Assembly (NCBI GenBank): GCA_018334675.1
Contig: JAGXLL010000024.1
Span: 1-36,598, forward strand
DNA length: 36,598 nucleotides
Direction: 5' to 3'
DNA from: Bacteroidales bacterium
GTDB lineage: Bacteria; Bacteroidota; Bacteroidia; Bacteroidales; UBA12077
In this document: piece after piece, positions 7,735-15,918 of the stretch
Numbering within the stretch: position 1 is the stretch's first letter
Layout: the number at the start of each line of letters is the position of its first letter
Notes under the pieces: model-generated
The model's input: only the letters and a program-made list of their open reading frames with translations
Told to the model about the DNA's origin: nothing
Databases searched by the model: none
Position numbers and translations under genes: made by a program

Positions 7735-9306
7735 ATGAACAAAAAAAACACGAATAAGCAAGCGACCAACCATGAAAACGCTTCTTTCACTGAAACGACA
7801 GGCTCATCCGGAATCGTGCGTTGGATTGAAAAGCTGGGCAACAAACTGCCCCACCCATTTTGGATCTTTGTTTGGATCTGCATATTTGTCATTGTATTAA
7901 GCGGGATTACATCTTTTTTGGGGGTTAGTGCCACCGACCCCTCCACCGGTGAGGTCATAGAAGCACAAAACTTACTTTCCGGCCAGGGATTAAGACGCTT
8001 TGTTCAGGAAATGGTAACGAATTTTGCTCATTTCGCCCCTTTTGGCCTTGTACTGGTTATGCTTATGGGCGTCTCGATTGCCGAGCGGAGCGGATTGCTG
8101 GCCGCGGCTATGCGCAAGGTCGTGTTTGCCGTGCCCAATAAAATCGTTTTCCCGGTCATATTTATAATTGGTGCTTCCGGCAATATTGGATCAGATGCAG
8201 GGGTAGTAATCATTCCTCCCATCGCGGCACTTATATTCTCACAAATGCGAATCAATCCGATAGCCGGATTAGTCGCAGGGTATGCAGGTGCCACGGCTGG
8301 TTTTACTGCAAATTTAGTTATCGCCGGTACAGATGTTTTACTGGCTGGTATCAGTTCTTCCATTACCGAGCAAATGACAGGTGTTGGGGAGGTAAGCGCA
8401 ACAGCCAACTGGTACTTTATGATCGCCTCGACAGTCCTGCTGGGCGTTGTGGGGGCTATTATTGTGACAAGATTCACCATTCCCAGGTGCAAGAAAATAC
8501 CCTACGACCCATCGGCAGTAGCATCTGCAGATGAGAATGTCTCAAGCCATCAGGAGAAAAAAGGACTGCATCATGCAGGTATTGCTTTGTCTGTATACAT
8601 CATTTTTATTGCCCTGTTGGTTATACCCGCCGGGGCTCCCCTGCGGGATCCTGAAACGGGGGGACTGGTGCCTTCTCCCTTCCTAAGAGGTCTTATTCCA
8701 ATCTTATTTTTCTTTTTTGCTATTCCAGGCTATTTCTTCGGTAAGGCAACCGGTACGGTGAAAAAATCAAACGACGTGCTTAAATTCATGGAAAACGGCA
8801 TGAAAGAAATGTCGGGCTATATTGTTCTGATGCTTGTGGTTGCCCAATTCATCAATCTTTTTAACTGGTCGCAGCTTGACTCGATCCTGGCCATATCGGG
8901 AGCCCAGTTTTTACAGGCTACCGGACTAACCGGGCCTTTTATGTTCACATTATTTATGATGATTGTGGCAGGAATTAATATTTTCATGGGCAGTGGCTCA
9001 GCCAAATGGGCCATTTTTGCACCGGTGTTTATACCCATGCTTGCCCAGATCGACTTTAATCCGGCTTTTGTCCAATTGATGTACCGCGTGGGCGATTCCA
9101 TCACCAACTGCATCTCCCCCATATATCCTTACTTCCCCCTATTATTGGGTTGGATACACAAGTACAATAAAAATTTGGGGATCGGAACGGTCATTTCACT
9201 GCTGCTTCCTTATGCCATAATTCTGTTTGTCATGTGGGTGATCCTGTTGTTTGTATGGTTTTATTTGGAACTTCCCATTGGTGTCGGGGAAGGGATATAT
9301 CTATAA
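7735..9306 (+). CDS. AbgT family transporter
   Basis: This 523-residue inner-membrane protein matches the AbgT family, whose founding member takes up p-aminobenzoyl-glutamate; other members export sulfonamides. Seen here are the start WIEKLGNKLPHPFWIF after a 30-residue hydrophilic tail, FAPFGLVLVMLMGVSIAERSG, the long motif around IGASGNIGSDAGVVIIPPI (about residues 143-161), GATAGFTANLV (180-190) and NIFMGSGSAKWAIFAPVFIP (416-435). These Gly/Ser/Asn-rich hairpin loops are the substrate-binding signature of the fold. Length is as expected (about 510). No exact promoter is visible in the 108 bases after the preceding terminator. Substrate may be a peptide-like aminoacyl conjugate; that is inference. 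It converges on the EamA gene with 64 bases between. Confidence 0.93.
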   Translation: MNKKNTNKQATNHENASFTETTGSSGIVRWIEKLGNKLPHPFWIFVWICIFVIVLSGITSFLGVSATDPSTGEVIEAQNLLSGQGLRRFVQEMVTNFAHFAPFGLVLVMLMGVSIAERSGLLAAAMRKVVFAVPNKIVFPVIFIIGASGNIGSDAGVVIIPPIAALIFSQMRINPIAGLVAGYAGATAGFTANLVIAGTDVLLAGISSSITEQMTGVGEVSATANWYFMIASTVLLGVVGAIIVTRFTIPRCKKIPYDPSAVASADENVSSHQEKKGLHHAGIALSVYIIFIALLVIPAGAPLRDPETGGLVPSPFLRGLIPILFFFFAIPGYFFGKATGTVKKSNDVLKFMENGMKEMSGYIVLMLVVAQFINLFNWSQLDSILAISGAQFLQATGLTGPFMFTLFMMIVAGINIFMGSGSAKWAIFAPVFIPMLAQIDFNPAFVQLMYRVGDSITNCISPIYPYFPLLLGWIHKYNKNLGIGTVISLLLPYAIILFVMWVILLFVWFYLELPIGVGEGIYL

Positions 9307-9370
9307 GTAGGCCGGGATATGCATCTCAACCAAAAACTTGTCTTAAAAACGTTCAACGTTCAATGTCCGG

Positions 9371-10225
9371 TCACTTTTTCAACATCACCGATGCCCCGAT
9401 GATCATCACCCCGCCCACAATCTCATTCCAGGTGAGGGTCTCGTGGAAAAGGAAAACGCCGAAAAGCACGGCACTGGGCACTTCGATGTATGCCAGAAAG
9501 GAGGCATTGGAGGCCGGTATCCTGCGCAGGGAAAAGAAAAACAAACCGAAACCCACAATACCCACTGCAAAAGCATAAAGGGAGGCTACAGAGGCCTTGT
9601 GAAGGGTCAGGGCATCGAATCCCAGCACAAAAAAGGGCAGAAACAGCACGGCGCCCACCAGATTCTGAAAAAACACAATCTGCAAATGGTCATATTTTAA
9701 TGACTCCTTTTTGAAAATGATCACCGTGGAGGAGTACAGCAGCGCAGACAGAAGCATCGCACTCATGCCCCAAAACACATCGTTGTCCAGGCCCACAGGC
9801 TTGTCGGAATATATGAGCACGATGCCTGCCAGGGCCACTACCAGCAATAGTTTATTCAAGCCAGGCAGGGGCTCTTTCAGGAAAATATGGCTGAAGATCA
9901 CGGCAAAAACAGGCCAGGTGTAAAGGATCATAATGGCGTTGCCAATGGGGGCATTGAGAAAACCTATAAAATAAAACAACAGGCGTACGGCATTGATCAC
10001 CGAGGCGATCAGCAGCAAACGCATGTTGTTGCGGAAAACGGGTTGCCTGCGGGCCAGAAAATAGATCCCCAGAAAAAGGGTGGGCAACCCCAGGCGGAAA
10101 AAAGAAATGAGAGGGGCAGGCAGGCCCAGGTACTTGACAAAAGCACCTGACGAGCCCCAGATAATAGCCGCTATAACGATCTTAAGATAATTGGTGTCAA
10201 CCTTTGCCTGCATGTCTTGGACCAT
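9371..10225 (-). CDS. EamA (DMT superfamily) transporter
   Basis: The 284-residue protein has about ten hydrophobic helices arranged as two EamA repeats (roughly residues 12-140 and 150-284). Typical family sequence is seen in IVIAAIIWGSSGAFVKYLG at the first helix and in PSAVLFGVFLFHETLTWNEIVGGVMIIGA at the last. Members export or import small metabolites such as amino acids or nucleotide precursors; the substrate here is unknown. Two starts are possible: ATG at 10225 and ATG at 10213 (codon 5). The -7 element at 10236-10243 would give the second a more normal leader. It is divergent from the peptide-binding lipoprotein gene and convergent with the AbgT gene. Confidence 0.9.
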   Translation of the reverse strand: MVQDMQAKVDTNYLKIVIAAIIWGSSGAFVKYLGLPAPLISFFRLGLPTLFLGIYFLARRQPVFRNNMRLLLIASVINAVRLLFYFIGFLNAPIGNAIMILYTWPVFAVIFSHIFLKEPLPGLNKLLLVVALAGIVLIYSDKPVGLDNDVFWGMSAMLLSALLYSSTVIIFKKESLKYDHLQIVFFQNLVGAVLFLPFFVLGFDALTLHKASVASLYAFAVGIVGFGLFFFSLRRIPASNASFLAYIEVPSAVLFGVFLFHETLTWNEIVGGVMIIGASVMLKK

Positions 10226-10235
10226 TGAAAAAATT

Positions 10236-10243
10236 CAAAAATA
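10236..10243 (-). promoter_or_regulatory. Candidate -7 element of the EamA gene
   Basis: The minus strand reads TATTTTTG, an exact TAnnTTTG match, 10 bases before the first possible ATG of the EamA gene. No good TTG lies at the -33 distance. Confidence 0.4.
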
Positions 10244-10272
10244 CAAGGAAAAAATTGTTTCACGAAATGCAT

Positions 10273-10280
10273 TACCTTTG
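10273..10280 (+). promoter_or_regulatory. Candidate -7 element of the peptide-binding lipoprotein gene
   Basis: TACCTTTG matches TAnnTTTG exactly. The nearest TTG (10255-10257) is only 15 bases upstream, shorter than usual. The element decides the start of the next gene: it lies inside a longer open frame, so translation should begin at the ATG at 10297, where the lipoprotein signal starts. Confidence 0.45.
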
Positions 10281-10296
10281 CAGCAAATGTGAATAT

Positions 10297-11949
10297 ATGA
10301 ACCGATTTGCCTTTGCCCTTTTGCTGATTGTAACCACTCTGCTCTCCTGCTCCGGGCCGGAGCAGGAGCATTCCGGCAAAACGGTTTTCCGTTACAACGA
10401 ATCAAAGGGCATTGCCACCCTCGACCCGGCATATGCCAAGAGCCAGACACTCATATGGCCGGTTCACCAGCTTTTCAACGGCCTGGTACAGATGGACTCG
10501 GCTTTAAACGTAAAACCCTGCATCGCGAAGAGCTGGGAGATCTCGCCCGACGGAAAAACCTACACCTTTCACCTTCGCAACGATGTATTTTTCCACGACC
10601 ACAAGGTTTTCGAAGACGGCCGGGGAAGGAAAGTCACCGCTGCCGACTTTGTTTATAGTATAGAAAGGATATACGATGCCAATACCGCCTCGCCCGGGGC
10701 CTGGATATTCAACCAGCTCGACAAGGACAAAGGACCCAAAGCGGTTAACGACAGCACCCTGAAGATATACCTGAAAAAACGTTTCCCGGCCTTCCTGGGC
10801 CTGTTGACCATGAAATACTGTTCGGTGGTACCCCGGGAGATCGTGGAGCATTACGACGATGAATTCGGTCATCATCCGGTAGGCACCGGCCCCTTTCGCT
10901 TCCAAATGTGGCGGGAAGGAGAAAAACTTATCTTCCTGAAAAATCCCAACTATTTCGAACGCGACACCAAAGGCCGCAGGCTGCCCTACCTGGATGCGGT
11001 GGCCATCAGCTTCATCACCGACAAACAATCCGAATTCCTGGAGTTCATCAAGGGCAACCTGGATTTTCTCTCCGGGCTTAGCCCCGCCAATAAGGATGAA
11101 CTGTTGACCCGCTCGGGAAAGCTGAACCCCAAATACCAGGGAGAGATCAGATTACTTACCCGACCCTATCTCAACACCGAATACCTGGGCTTTCTTATGG
11201 ATACCTCCATAGAGAAAGTAAATAACAATCCCGTTTCAAAGAGAAAAGTAAGGAAAGCCATCAACTATGGCTTCGACCGGAAAAAAATGATGAAATATCT
11301 GAGGAACAACATCGGCACCCCTGCCAATCACGGCTTTCTGCCCAAAGGCCTTCCCGCCTTTTCCCCCGCATCGGTTAAAGGCTATACCTACAACCCCGAC
11401 AAGGCCCGGGAAATGCTCAAAGAAGCCGGACATCCCAATGGTGAAGGACTCGGGGAGATCACGCTGACAACCACCGATGATTATCGCGATTTGTGCGAAT
11501 TCATTCAGCATCAGCTCTCTGAAATCGGCATTGAGATCGCCATTGAGATCAGCACCGGTGCCACTTTCCGCGATATGGTGGCCAACTCCAAGCTCCTTTT
11601 TTTCCGCGGTTCCTGGATTGCCGATTACCCCGACTCGGAAAATTATCTGGCCCTCTTCTACAGCAAAAACTTCAGCCCGGGAGGCCCCAACTATACCCAC
11701 TTTAGCAATCCACGCTACGACAGCCTTTACGAAGAGGCGCTCAATACCCTGGATCCGGCCAAAAGACAAGATCTATACCGGCAGATGGACCGCATGATTA
11801 TCACCCATGCACCCATCGTCCCGTTATATTACGATCAGGTGGTTCGCTTTACCCATAACCATATCAAAAACCTGGGCAACAATCCCATGAATCTTCTGGT
11901 ACTCAAACATGTCAAAAAAAGACCCAACCATGCAGCTCATAGCCGATAG
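10297..11949 (+). CDS. Peptide ABC transporter substrate-binding lipoprotein (SBP family 5)
   Basis: The 550-residue product begins MNRFAFALLLIVTTLLSCSG, a lipoprotein signal with the lipobox LLSC (Cys 18), so it is anchored in the envelope. The mature part is a family-5 solute-binding protein like DppA/OppA: TLDPAYAKSQTLIWPVHQLFNGLV, AKSWEISPDGKTYTFHLR, VTAADFVYSIERI, the YLGFLMD segment and a C-terminal IITHAPIVPLYYD. Such proteins capture oligopeptides or muropeptides for an ABC importer. The frame is open 31 codons further upstream, but the ATG at 10297 is chosen because of the signal peptide and the -7 element. No permease or ATPase genes are nearby, so it is an orphan binding protein here. 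The next gene starts inside its 3' end. Confidence 0.92.
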   Translation: MNRFAFALLLIVTTLLSCSGPEQEHSGKTVFRYNESKGIATLDPAYAKSQTLIWPVHQLFNGLVQMDSALNVKPCIAKSWEISPDGKTYTFHLRNDVFFHDHKVFEDGRGRKVTAADFVYSIERIYDANTASPGAWIFNQLDKDKGPKAVNDSTLKIYLKKRFPAFLGLLTMKYCSVVPREIVEHYDDEFGHHPVGTGPFRFQMWREGEKLIFLKNPNYFERDTKGRRLPYLDAVAISFITDKQSEFLEFIKGNLDFLSGLSPANKDELLTRSGKLNPKYQGEIRLLTRPYLNTEYLGFLMDTSIEKVNNNPVSKRKVRKAINYGFDRKKMMKYLRNNIGTPANHGFLPKGLPAFSPASVKGYTYNPDKAREMLKEAGHPNGEGLGEITLTTTDDYRDLCEFIQHQLSEIGIEIAIEISTGATFRDMVANSKLLFFRGSWIADYPDSENYLALFYSKNFSPGGPNYTHFSNPRYDSLYEEALNTLDPAKRQDLYRQMDRMIITHAPIVPLYYDQVVRFTHNHIKNLGNNPMNLLVLKHVKKRPNHAAHSR

Positions 11950-12772
11950 CGGGTCCACCAAGACCCATTGGAGCCTGATTACCCCGGAAGGTGTCAAAAA
12001 TTTCCGGACCATGGGCCTGAACCCTTTCTTTAACGGGGCCTCCATGGCTGAAGAAGAGATCAACAAACACCCCCTTCTTCAGCAAAACCTACATCGGATC
12101 AAAGAAGTCCATTTTTACGGCGCAGGATGCGGTTATGAGAAAAATACCCGCATGATGACCCTCGCCCTGCAACATGCCTTTCCCCGGGCCGATGTCCGGG
12201 TGAACTCCGATTTGCTTGGGGCGGCCAGGGGCCTGTTCCTCGACCAAAAAGGAATAGCCTGCATCCTGGGTACCGGCTCAAATTCCGGACTCTATAACGG
12301 GAAACACATCGTTCGAAATACTCCTGCCCTGGGTTACATACTGGGAGATGAAGGCAGTGGAAACCACCTGGGGAAAAACCTGCTAAGAGCCTATATCCAC
12401 CACGATATGCCCGATGAGCTGCGCAAAAAATTCAGAGAGCAACATCCGGAAACACCCAATGCCCTGCTTTATGAACTGTATCACCATCCCTATCCCAACC
12501 GGTTCCTGGCCGAGTTCAGTCCTTTTATCCATAAACACATGGACCACCGCTTTATGAGTGAAATGGTGAGCCAAACATTTGGTGCGTTTCTTGCCCTGCT
12601 GCAAAAACATTATCCCAACGAGATGCTCCATTCTATCCGGTTAACCGGCTCCGTGGCCTGGTCCTTCCGGGAAATACTGGAAGAAACGGCTCAGCAGATG
12701 AACATGAACATTACCGAAATTGAAGCCTCCCCCCTGGAAGGACTCATCCAATACCATGCTGCGGCCAGGTAA
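11930..12772 (+). CDS. BadF/BadG/BcrA/BcrD-type ATPase, probable N-acetylhexosamine kinase
   Basis: The 280-residue protein belongs to the ASKHA fold: the phosphate-1 loop is MQLIADSGSTKTHWSLI at the start, the second phosphate motif lies around GIACILGTGSNSGLY (about residues 109-123), followed by GYILGDEGSGNHLGKNLL, and an adenosine motif around SIRLTGSVAW near 240. In this family these features mark kinases of N-acetylglucosamine or N-acetylmuramic acid (MurK-like). An upstream ATG at 11909 is possible, but the ATG at 11930 puts the DSGSTKT loop at the normal distance. The gene overlaps the peptide-binding lipoprotein gene by 20 bases in another frame, which implies coupled expression and suggests a muropeptide or amino-sugar salvage role. 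The substrate is inference. Confidence 0.87.
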   Translation: MQLIADSGSTKTHWSLITPEGVKNFRTMGLNPFFNGASMAEEEINKHPLLQQNLHRIKEVHFYGAGCGYEKNTRMMTLALQHAFPRADVRVNSDLLGAARGLFLDQKGIACILGTGSNSGLYNGKHIVRNTPALGYILGDEGSGNHLGKNLLRAYIHHDMPDELRKKFREQHPETPNALLYELYHHPYPNRFLAEFSPFIHKHMDHRFMSEMVSQTFGAFLALLQKHYPNEMLHSIRLTGSVAWSFREILEETAQQMNMNITEIEASPLEGLIQYHAAAR

Positions 12773-12820
12773 CTGCAAAGATTTGCCAGAAGGTGACTTT
12801 AATAATTCATTGAAAATAAT

Positions 12821-12828
12821 TATCTTTG
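12821..12828 (+). promoter_or_regulatory. Candidate -7 element of the LytTR regulator gene
   Basis: TATCTTTG matches TAnnTTTG exactly, 26 bases before the ATG at 12855. At the -33 distance only CTTT is present, so the match is partial. Confidence 0.4.
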
Positions 12829-12854
12829 GTTACCTTTATAAAATCCCCAACTGA

Positions 12855-13622
12855 ATGGTCTGGACAAGCGTTATTATAGACGATGAGCGAAAATCGAGGG
12901 AAACGCTTCAAAAAATTATTGAAAGGTATTTCAATGATAAGATCAGCATCGTTTTTCTGGCTTCCAATGTCCAGGAGGGGGTGATGGCCATCAATAAGTA
13001 CAATCCGAAGCTTGTCTTTCTCGATATTGAGATGCCCGGGGAGAATGGCTTCAAGCTGTTCGATTATTTCAACTACTACAACTTTGAAGTGATCTTCACC
13101 ACGGCTTACAAGCAATATGCCATCGATGCCATCAAATATTCAGCCCTCGACTATCTGCTGAAACCCATCAATTATATAGACCTGAAAGAAGTGCTCAAAA
13201 GGCTGGAAAATAAAAAGGAACAACTCTCCCCCAATGCGCAGATCGAGACTTTTCTGGCCAATATGAATACCAACTCCGCCGAATTCAATAAAATAGCCCT
13301 GCCCACCATCGAGGGTTATGAGCTGGAGCGGGTAAACAACATTGTCTATTGCCAGGCCGAGGAAAACTACACCAAGATCGTCACCAACCGCGATGAGGTG
13401 ATCATGGTGGCTAAAACACTCAAAAACATTGAAACCCTGTTGCCGGAAAAGATGTTTTTCCGCATCCATAAATCTTATCTGGTCAATTTGAATTACATCA
13501 AATCCTACAGCAAGGTTCATGGATACAAGATCACCCTGGAGAACGGAGTCAAACTGGATGTAGCCACCCGCCGCAACGACGATTTCTTGCGGGCACTCAC
13601 ACGCAAAAACCAGGCCTCCTGA
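12855..13622 (+). CDS. LytTR family response regulator (LytR/AlgR type)
   Basis: The 255-residue regulator has an N-terminal receiver domain (about 3-115). It shows the acidic pair D9-D10, phospho-acceptor D57 in LVFLDIEMPGENG, the Thr of FTTAY (82-83) and the conserved Lys 103 in DYLLKPI. The C-terminal LytTR DNA-binding domain (about 148-250) includes YCQAEENYTKIV, the FFRIHKSYLVNLNYI motif and GVKLDVATRR. Such regulators work with LytS/YehU-type membrane kinases (His_kinase family). No kinase gene is adjacent, which makes it an orphan in this window. It has its own candidate promoter and converges on the cytidylate kinase-like gene. Its targets cannot be deduced. Confidence 0.93.
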   Translation: MVWTSVIIDDERKSRETLQKIIERYFNDKISIVFLASNVQEGVMAINKYNPKLVFLDIEMPGENGFKLFDYFNYYNFEVIFTTAYKQYAIDAIKYSALDYLLKPINYIDLKEVLKRLENKKEQLSPNAQIETFLANMNTNSAEFNKIALPTIEGYELERVNNIVYCQAEENYTKIVTNRDEVIMVAKTLKNIETLLPEKMFFRIHKSYLVNLNYIKSYSKVHGYKITLENGVKLDVATRRNDDFLRALTRKNQAS

Positions 13623-13625
13623 AAA

Positions 13626-13666
13626 ATCCCTCCTGCCAATGCGATAAAACACTATGCATGAGGGAT
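13626..13666. repeat. Weak inverted repeat between convergent genes
   Basis: ATCCCTC (13626-13632) and GAGGGAT (13660-13666) could form a 7-base-pair stem with a 27-base loop between the LytTR and cytidylate kinase-like stop codons. There is no T tract, so its role as a terminator is doubtful. Confidence 0.25.
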
Positions 13667-13695
13667 CTATCTTATAGTTCTTGAATTAAGCCGGT

Positions 13696-14391
13696 TCAGA
13701 TCACCTTCTTCACGCGCAGGGTATCGATAATCACCTCTACCATCTCATCAAAAGAAAAATCCTTCGCATTGAGGATCAGGTTATAATGGGTATCCTCGAC
13801 GGTCTCACCGGCTATCTCATTCCTGAGCTGGGCCCTTTTCTTATCGATATCGAGGATATATTCCCGGGCTTTTTTGGGTTCGAGGTTGAAACGTTTGGCA
13901 ATCACTGTGGTTCTCCAGTCGAGCGGGGCGATCACTCGCAGGTGCAATGAACGGGGTATATCCTTGGTGATGATCGAGCCGCAACGTCCAAGAATAACTG
14001 AATTGCCCTCCACACCGATGTTATGGATCACCTTCTTAATGGTATTCTTGATCTTGCGGTCGCTCTTATAGTACTTGCTGGAGAGGGCACCCAGGATTTC
14101 GTCAATGGCACTTTTCTTCTCATATTTGAATACATATTCGATCTGGGAGGGATGCAGTTCCAACTCGCGGGCAGAATGCTCCAGGATTTCCTTACTAATG
14201 ACCCTCCAGTTATTTCCTTTGTCGGGTACATGACCTTCTTCGCTTAGCCGCTCCGCAAGTTTATCGGCCAAAAACTTGCCCGAACATCCAAATTCCCTGG
14301 AAATGGTAATGACCGGGCCCGGCTGGCCAAAGTCCTTGTCCTGCTTTTTGTCGCGGTGACGTTCTTCGAGGTATTTCTGTAATATATTCAT
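13696..14391 (-). CDS. Cytidylate kinase-like family protein
   Basis: The 231-residue protein fits the cytidylate kinase-like family. Its P-loop region reads ITISREFGCSGKFLADKLAERL (about residues 29-50), where GCSGK takes the place of the usual GxxGxGK(S/T). Other family marks are WRVISKEILEHSARELELHP, the switch to GNSVILGRCGSIIT (about 132-145), and a basic LRVIAPLDWRTTVIAKRFNL segment. Relatives are phosphotransferases with unproven substrates; true CMP kinase (Cmk) is a different family, so a housekeeping role in CMP phosphorylation should not be assumed. It lies downstream of dinB on the same strand with a 212-base gap, in which a minus-strand TATCTTTA (14522-14529) is the only weak promoter-like element. 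Confidence 0.85.
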   Translation of the reverse strand: MNILQKYLEERHRDKKQDKDFGQPGPVITISREFGCSGKFLADKLAERLSEEGHVPDKGNNWRVISKEILEHSARELELHPSQIEYVFKYEKKSAIDEILGALSSKYYKSDRKIKNTIKKVIHNIGVEGNSVILGRCGSIITKDIPRSLHLRVIAPLDWRTTVIAKRFNLEPKKAREYILDIDKKRAQLRNEIAGETVEDTHYNLILNAKDFSFDEMVEVIIDTLRVKKVI

Positions 14392-14603
14392 GGTGGATAG
14401 TTTTTTCAGCAGACCATCGGATACAATTTAAGAAATTTTGTATTGCCATCCAACCGCCCCGGTTCAGAAAATGACCGGCTTTCATCTGGAAGGTTCCCTT
14501 CCCGTTATCCAGGGCCAGCAGTAAAGATATAAAAACGGCACTGAAAATAAAGCCTTTTGGCCGGAATAAAGCTTGCACACGGGATAAGCCGGAAGAACTG
14601 TGC

Positions 14604-15773
14604 TCATCTGCGGGTATAACCGTATCCGGCAGCCCTGCCGATGGCCCGCGATCCATAGCGTTTGCGGATGGCGTCCATCTCCTGGTACAGGCTGACCAGC
14701 TCCCGGGTATCTTCAAACATATTGAGCTGCTGGGTGCCATGTACCAGATGGCTGAAACGCACCCCCAACAACCGGATGAGCATCCGGCGCGAATAAAGCT
14801 TGCGAAAGAGCTCGCGGGCCGTGGTAATCAAATGATGATCAAAGGCCGTGTAAGCAATGCGCTTCTGTAGGGTGTGGGTATCATAGTTCGAATACCGGAT
14901 CTTTACTGTCACACAGGAAGTAAGCTTCTGCTCCCGGCGCAAATGAAAAGCCAGCCCCTCCACCATGCTCACCAACAGAGCATTCATAGCCTGCACATCG
15001 GTGCTATCCCGCTCAAAAGTGCGTTCGGTGCCGATCGACTTGCGCTCGGAATAGGGTGCCACCGGCGTATGATCAATGCCATTGGCTTTCTTCCATAAAA
15101 CAACCCCATTCTTGCCCAGCACATGCTCCAGCATCTCCACAGGTACCTGGCTGAGGGTTTTGATCCGGCTGATGCCCATCGAACGCAGCCGGCGATAGGT
15201 CTTATCCCCGACCATGGGAATCTTACGGATCGAAAGGGGATATAAAAAGGCCTTGACCTTCGGAGCCGGCACATACAACCCACCATCCGGCTTGGCCTCG
15301 CCCGTGGCGATCTTGGAGACCGTCTTGTTCAACGACAAACCAAAAGAGACCGGCAAACCCGTGTGGCGAACAATCTGCTTCTTCAGTTCCCGCGACCATT
15401 TCAGGGTGCCAAAGAAACGCTCCAGCCCCGTCAGGTCAAGGTAATGCTCATCGATAGAGGCCTTCTCATAAACAGGCGCCCACTCCTGAACGACCCCGGT
15501 GACCATATCCGAATACCGGCTGTACAAATCCATATCACCGCGAATAACCACCGCATCGCCACACAATTGACGGGCCATGCGCATAGGCATCGCCGAGTGA
15601 ACCCCGAAACGACGAGCTTCATAACTGCAGCTGGCCACAACCCCCCGGTCAGAAAGACCACCAATAATAACCGGCTTGCCCTCCAAACGGCTGTTCTGAA
15701 GCCGCTCAACCGAAACAAAAAAGGAATCCAGATCCAGATGCACAATGTTGCGTTGATCACCCATAAAACCCAT
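14604..15773 (-). CDS. dinB: DNA polymerase IV (Y-family translesion polymerase)
   Basis: This 389-residue enzyme copies damaged DNA at low fidelity. Catalytic acids are visible: D14 in VHLDLDSFFVSVE and the D108-E109 pair in ASIDEHYLDLTG, where the usual Ala of SIDEAYLD is His. The steric and fingers region shows VASCSYEARRFGVHSAMPM (46-64). Thumb helix-hairpin-helix motifs follow around MVGDKTYRRLRSMGI, and a little-finger domain spans roughly 240-345. A sliding-clamp motif QLNMF lies near the end, followed by about 36 further residues. A second ATG three codons in (15764) is also possible. The gene is divergent from a LexA-like S24 repressor gene, with palindromes in between, which suggests damage-inducible control. 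Confidence 0.95.
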   Translation of the reverse strand: MGFMGDQRNIVHLDLDSFFVSVERLQNSRLEGKPVIIGGLSDRGVVASCSYEARRFGVHSAMPMRMARQLCGDAVVIRGDMDLYSRYSDMVTGVVQEWAPVYEKASIDEHYLDLTGLERFFGTLKWSRELKKQIVRHTGLPVSFGLSLNKTVSKIATGEAKPDGGLYVPAPKVKAFLYPLSIRKIPMVGDKTYRRLRSMGISRIKTLSQVPVEMLEHVLGKNGVVLWKKANGIDHTPVAPYSERKSIGTERTFERDSTDVQAMNALLVSMVEGLAFHLRREQKLTSCVTVKIRYSNYDTHTLQKRIAYTAFDHHLITTARELFRKLYSRRMLIRLLGVRFSHLVHGTQQLNMFEDTRELVSLYQEMDAIRKRYGSRAIGRAAGYGYTRR

Positions 15774-15788
15774 TTTTATTTTTATCTC

Positions 15789-15819
15789 TTTTGATTCTGA
15801 ATAATTTGTTATATATTTG
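15789..15819 (+). promoter_or_regulatory. Promoter of the S24 repressor gene
   Basis: TTTTG (15789-15793), an 18-base spacer and TATATTTG (15812-15819) match the Bacteroidota consensus. The TTTG of the -7 element is the left end of operator 1, so bound repressor would cover the promoter, as expected for autorepression. Confidence 0.65.
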
Positions 15820-15836
15820 ATTAGATTTTAATCAAA
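15816..15836. promoter_or_regulatory. Operator 1: perfect palindrome between dinB and the S24 repressor gene
   Basis: TTTGATTA (15816-15823) and its exact reverse complement TAATCAAA (15829-15836) flank a 5-base spacer GATTT. The two arms contain the TTTG ends of two opposed -7 elements, one for each divergent gene. This is the arrangement expected for a dimeric XRE-type repressor controlling both dinB and itself. Confidence 0.65.
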
Positions 15837-15840
15837 ATTA
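15833..15840 (-). promoter_or_regulatory. Candidate -7 element of dinB
   Basis: The minus strand reads TAATTTTG, an exact TAnnTTTG match, overlapping operator 1 by four bases. No TTG occurs at the -33 distance, so the promoter is weak or needs help. The dinB leader would be about 50 bases. Confidence 0.45.
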
Positions 15841-15841
15841 A

Positions 15842-15856
15842 GATTATAATTTAATC
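15842..15856. promoter_or_regulatory. Operator 2: second copy of the palindrome core
   Basis: GATTA (15842-15846), five bases, TAATC (15852-15856) repeats the core and spacing of operator 1 (GATTA at 15819-15823, TAATC at 15829-15833). The two centres are 23 bases apart, close to two helical turns, which would allow cooperative binding of two dimers on one face of the DNA. Confidence 0.55.
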
Positions 15857-15918
15857 ATTGGGGGTGAAAAAAACAAGAAAAACCCCATCTTTTTTATGTA
15901 CGCAAAACATTGATTGTC

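Noticed and set aside
15793-15806. Third operator between dinB and the S24 gene (GATTC, 4 bases, TAATT)
   Set aside because: The spacer is 4 rather than 5 bases and both arms have a mismatch, so it does not fit the other two sites.
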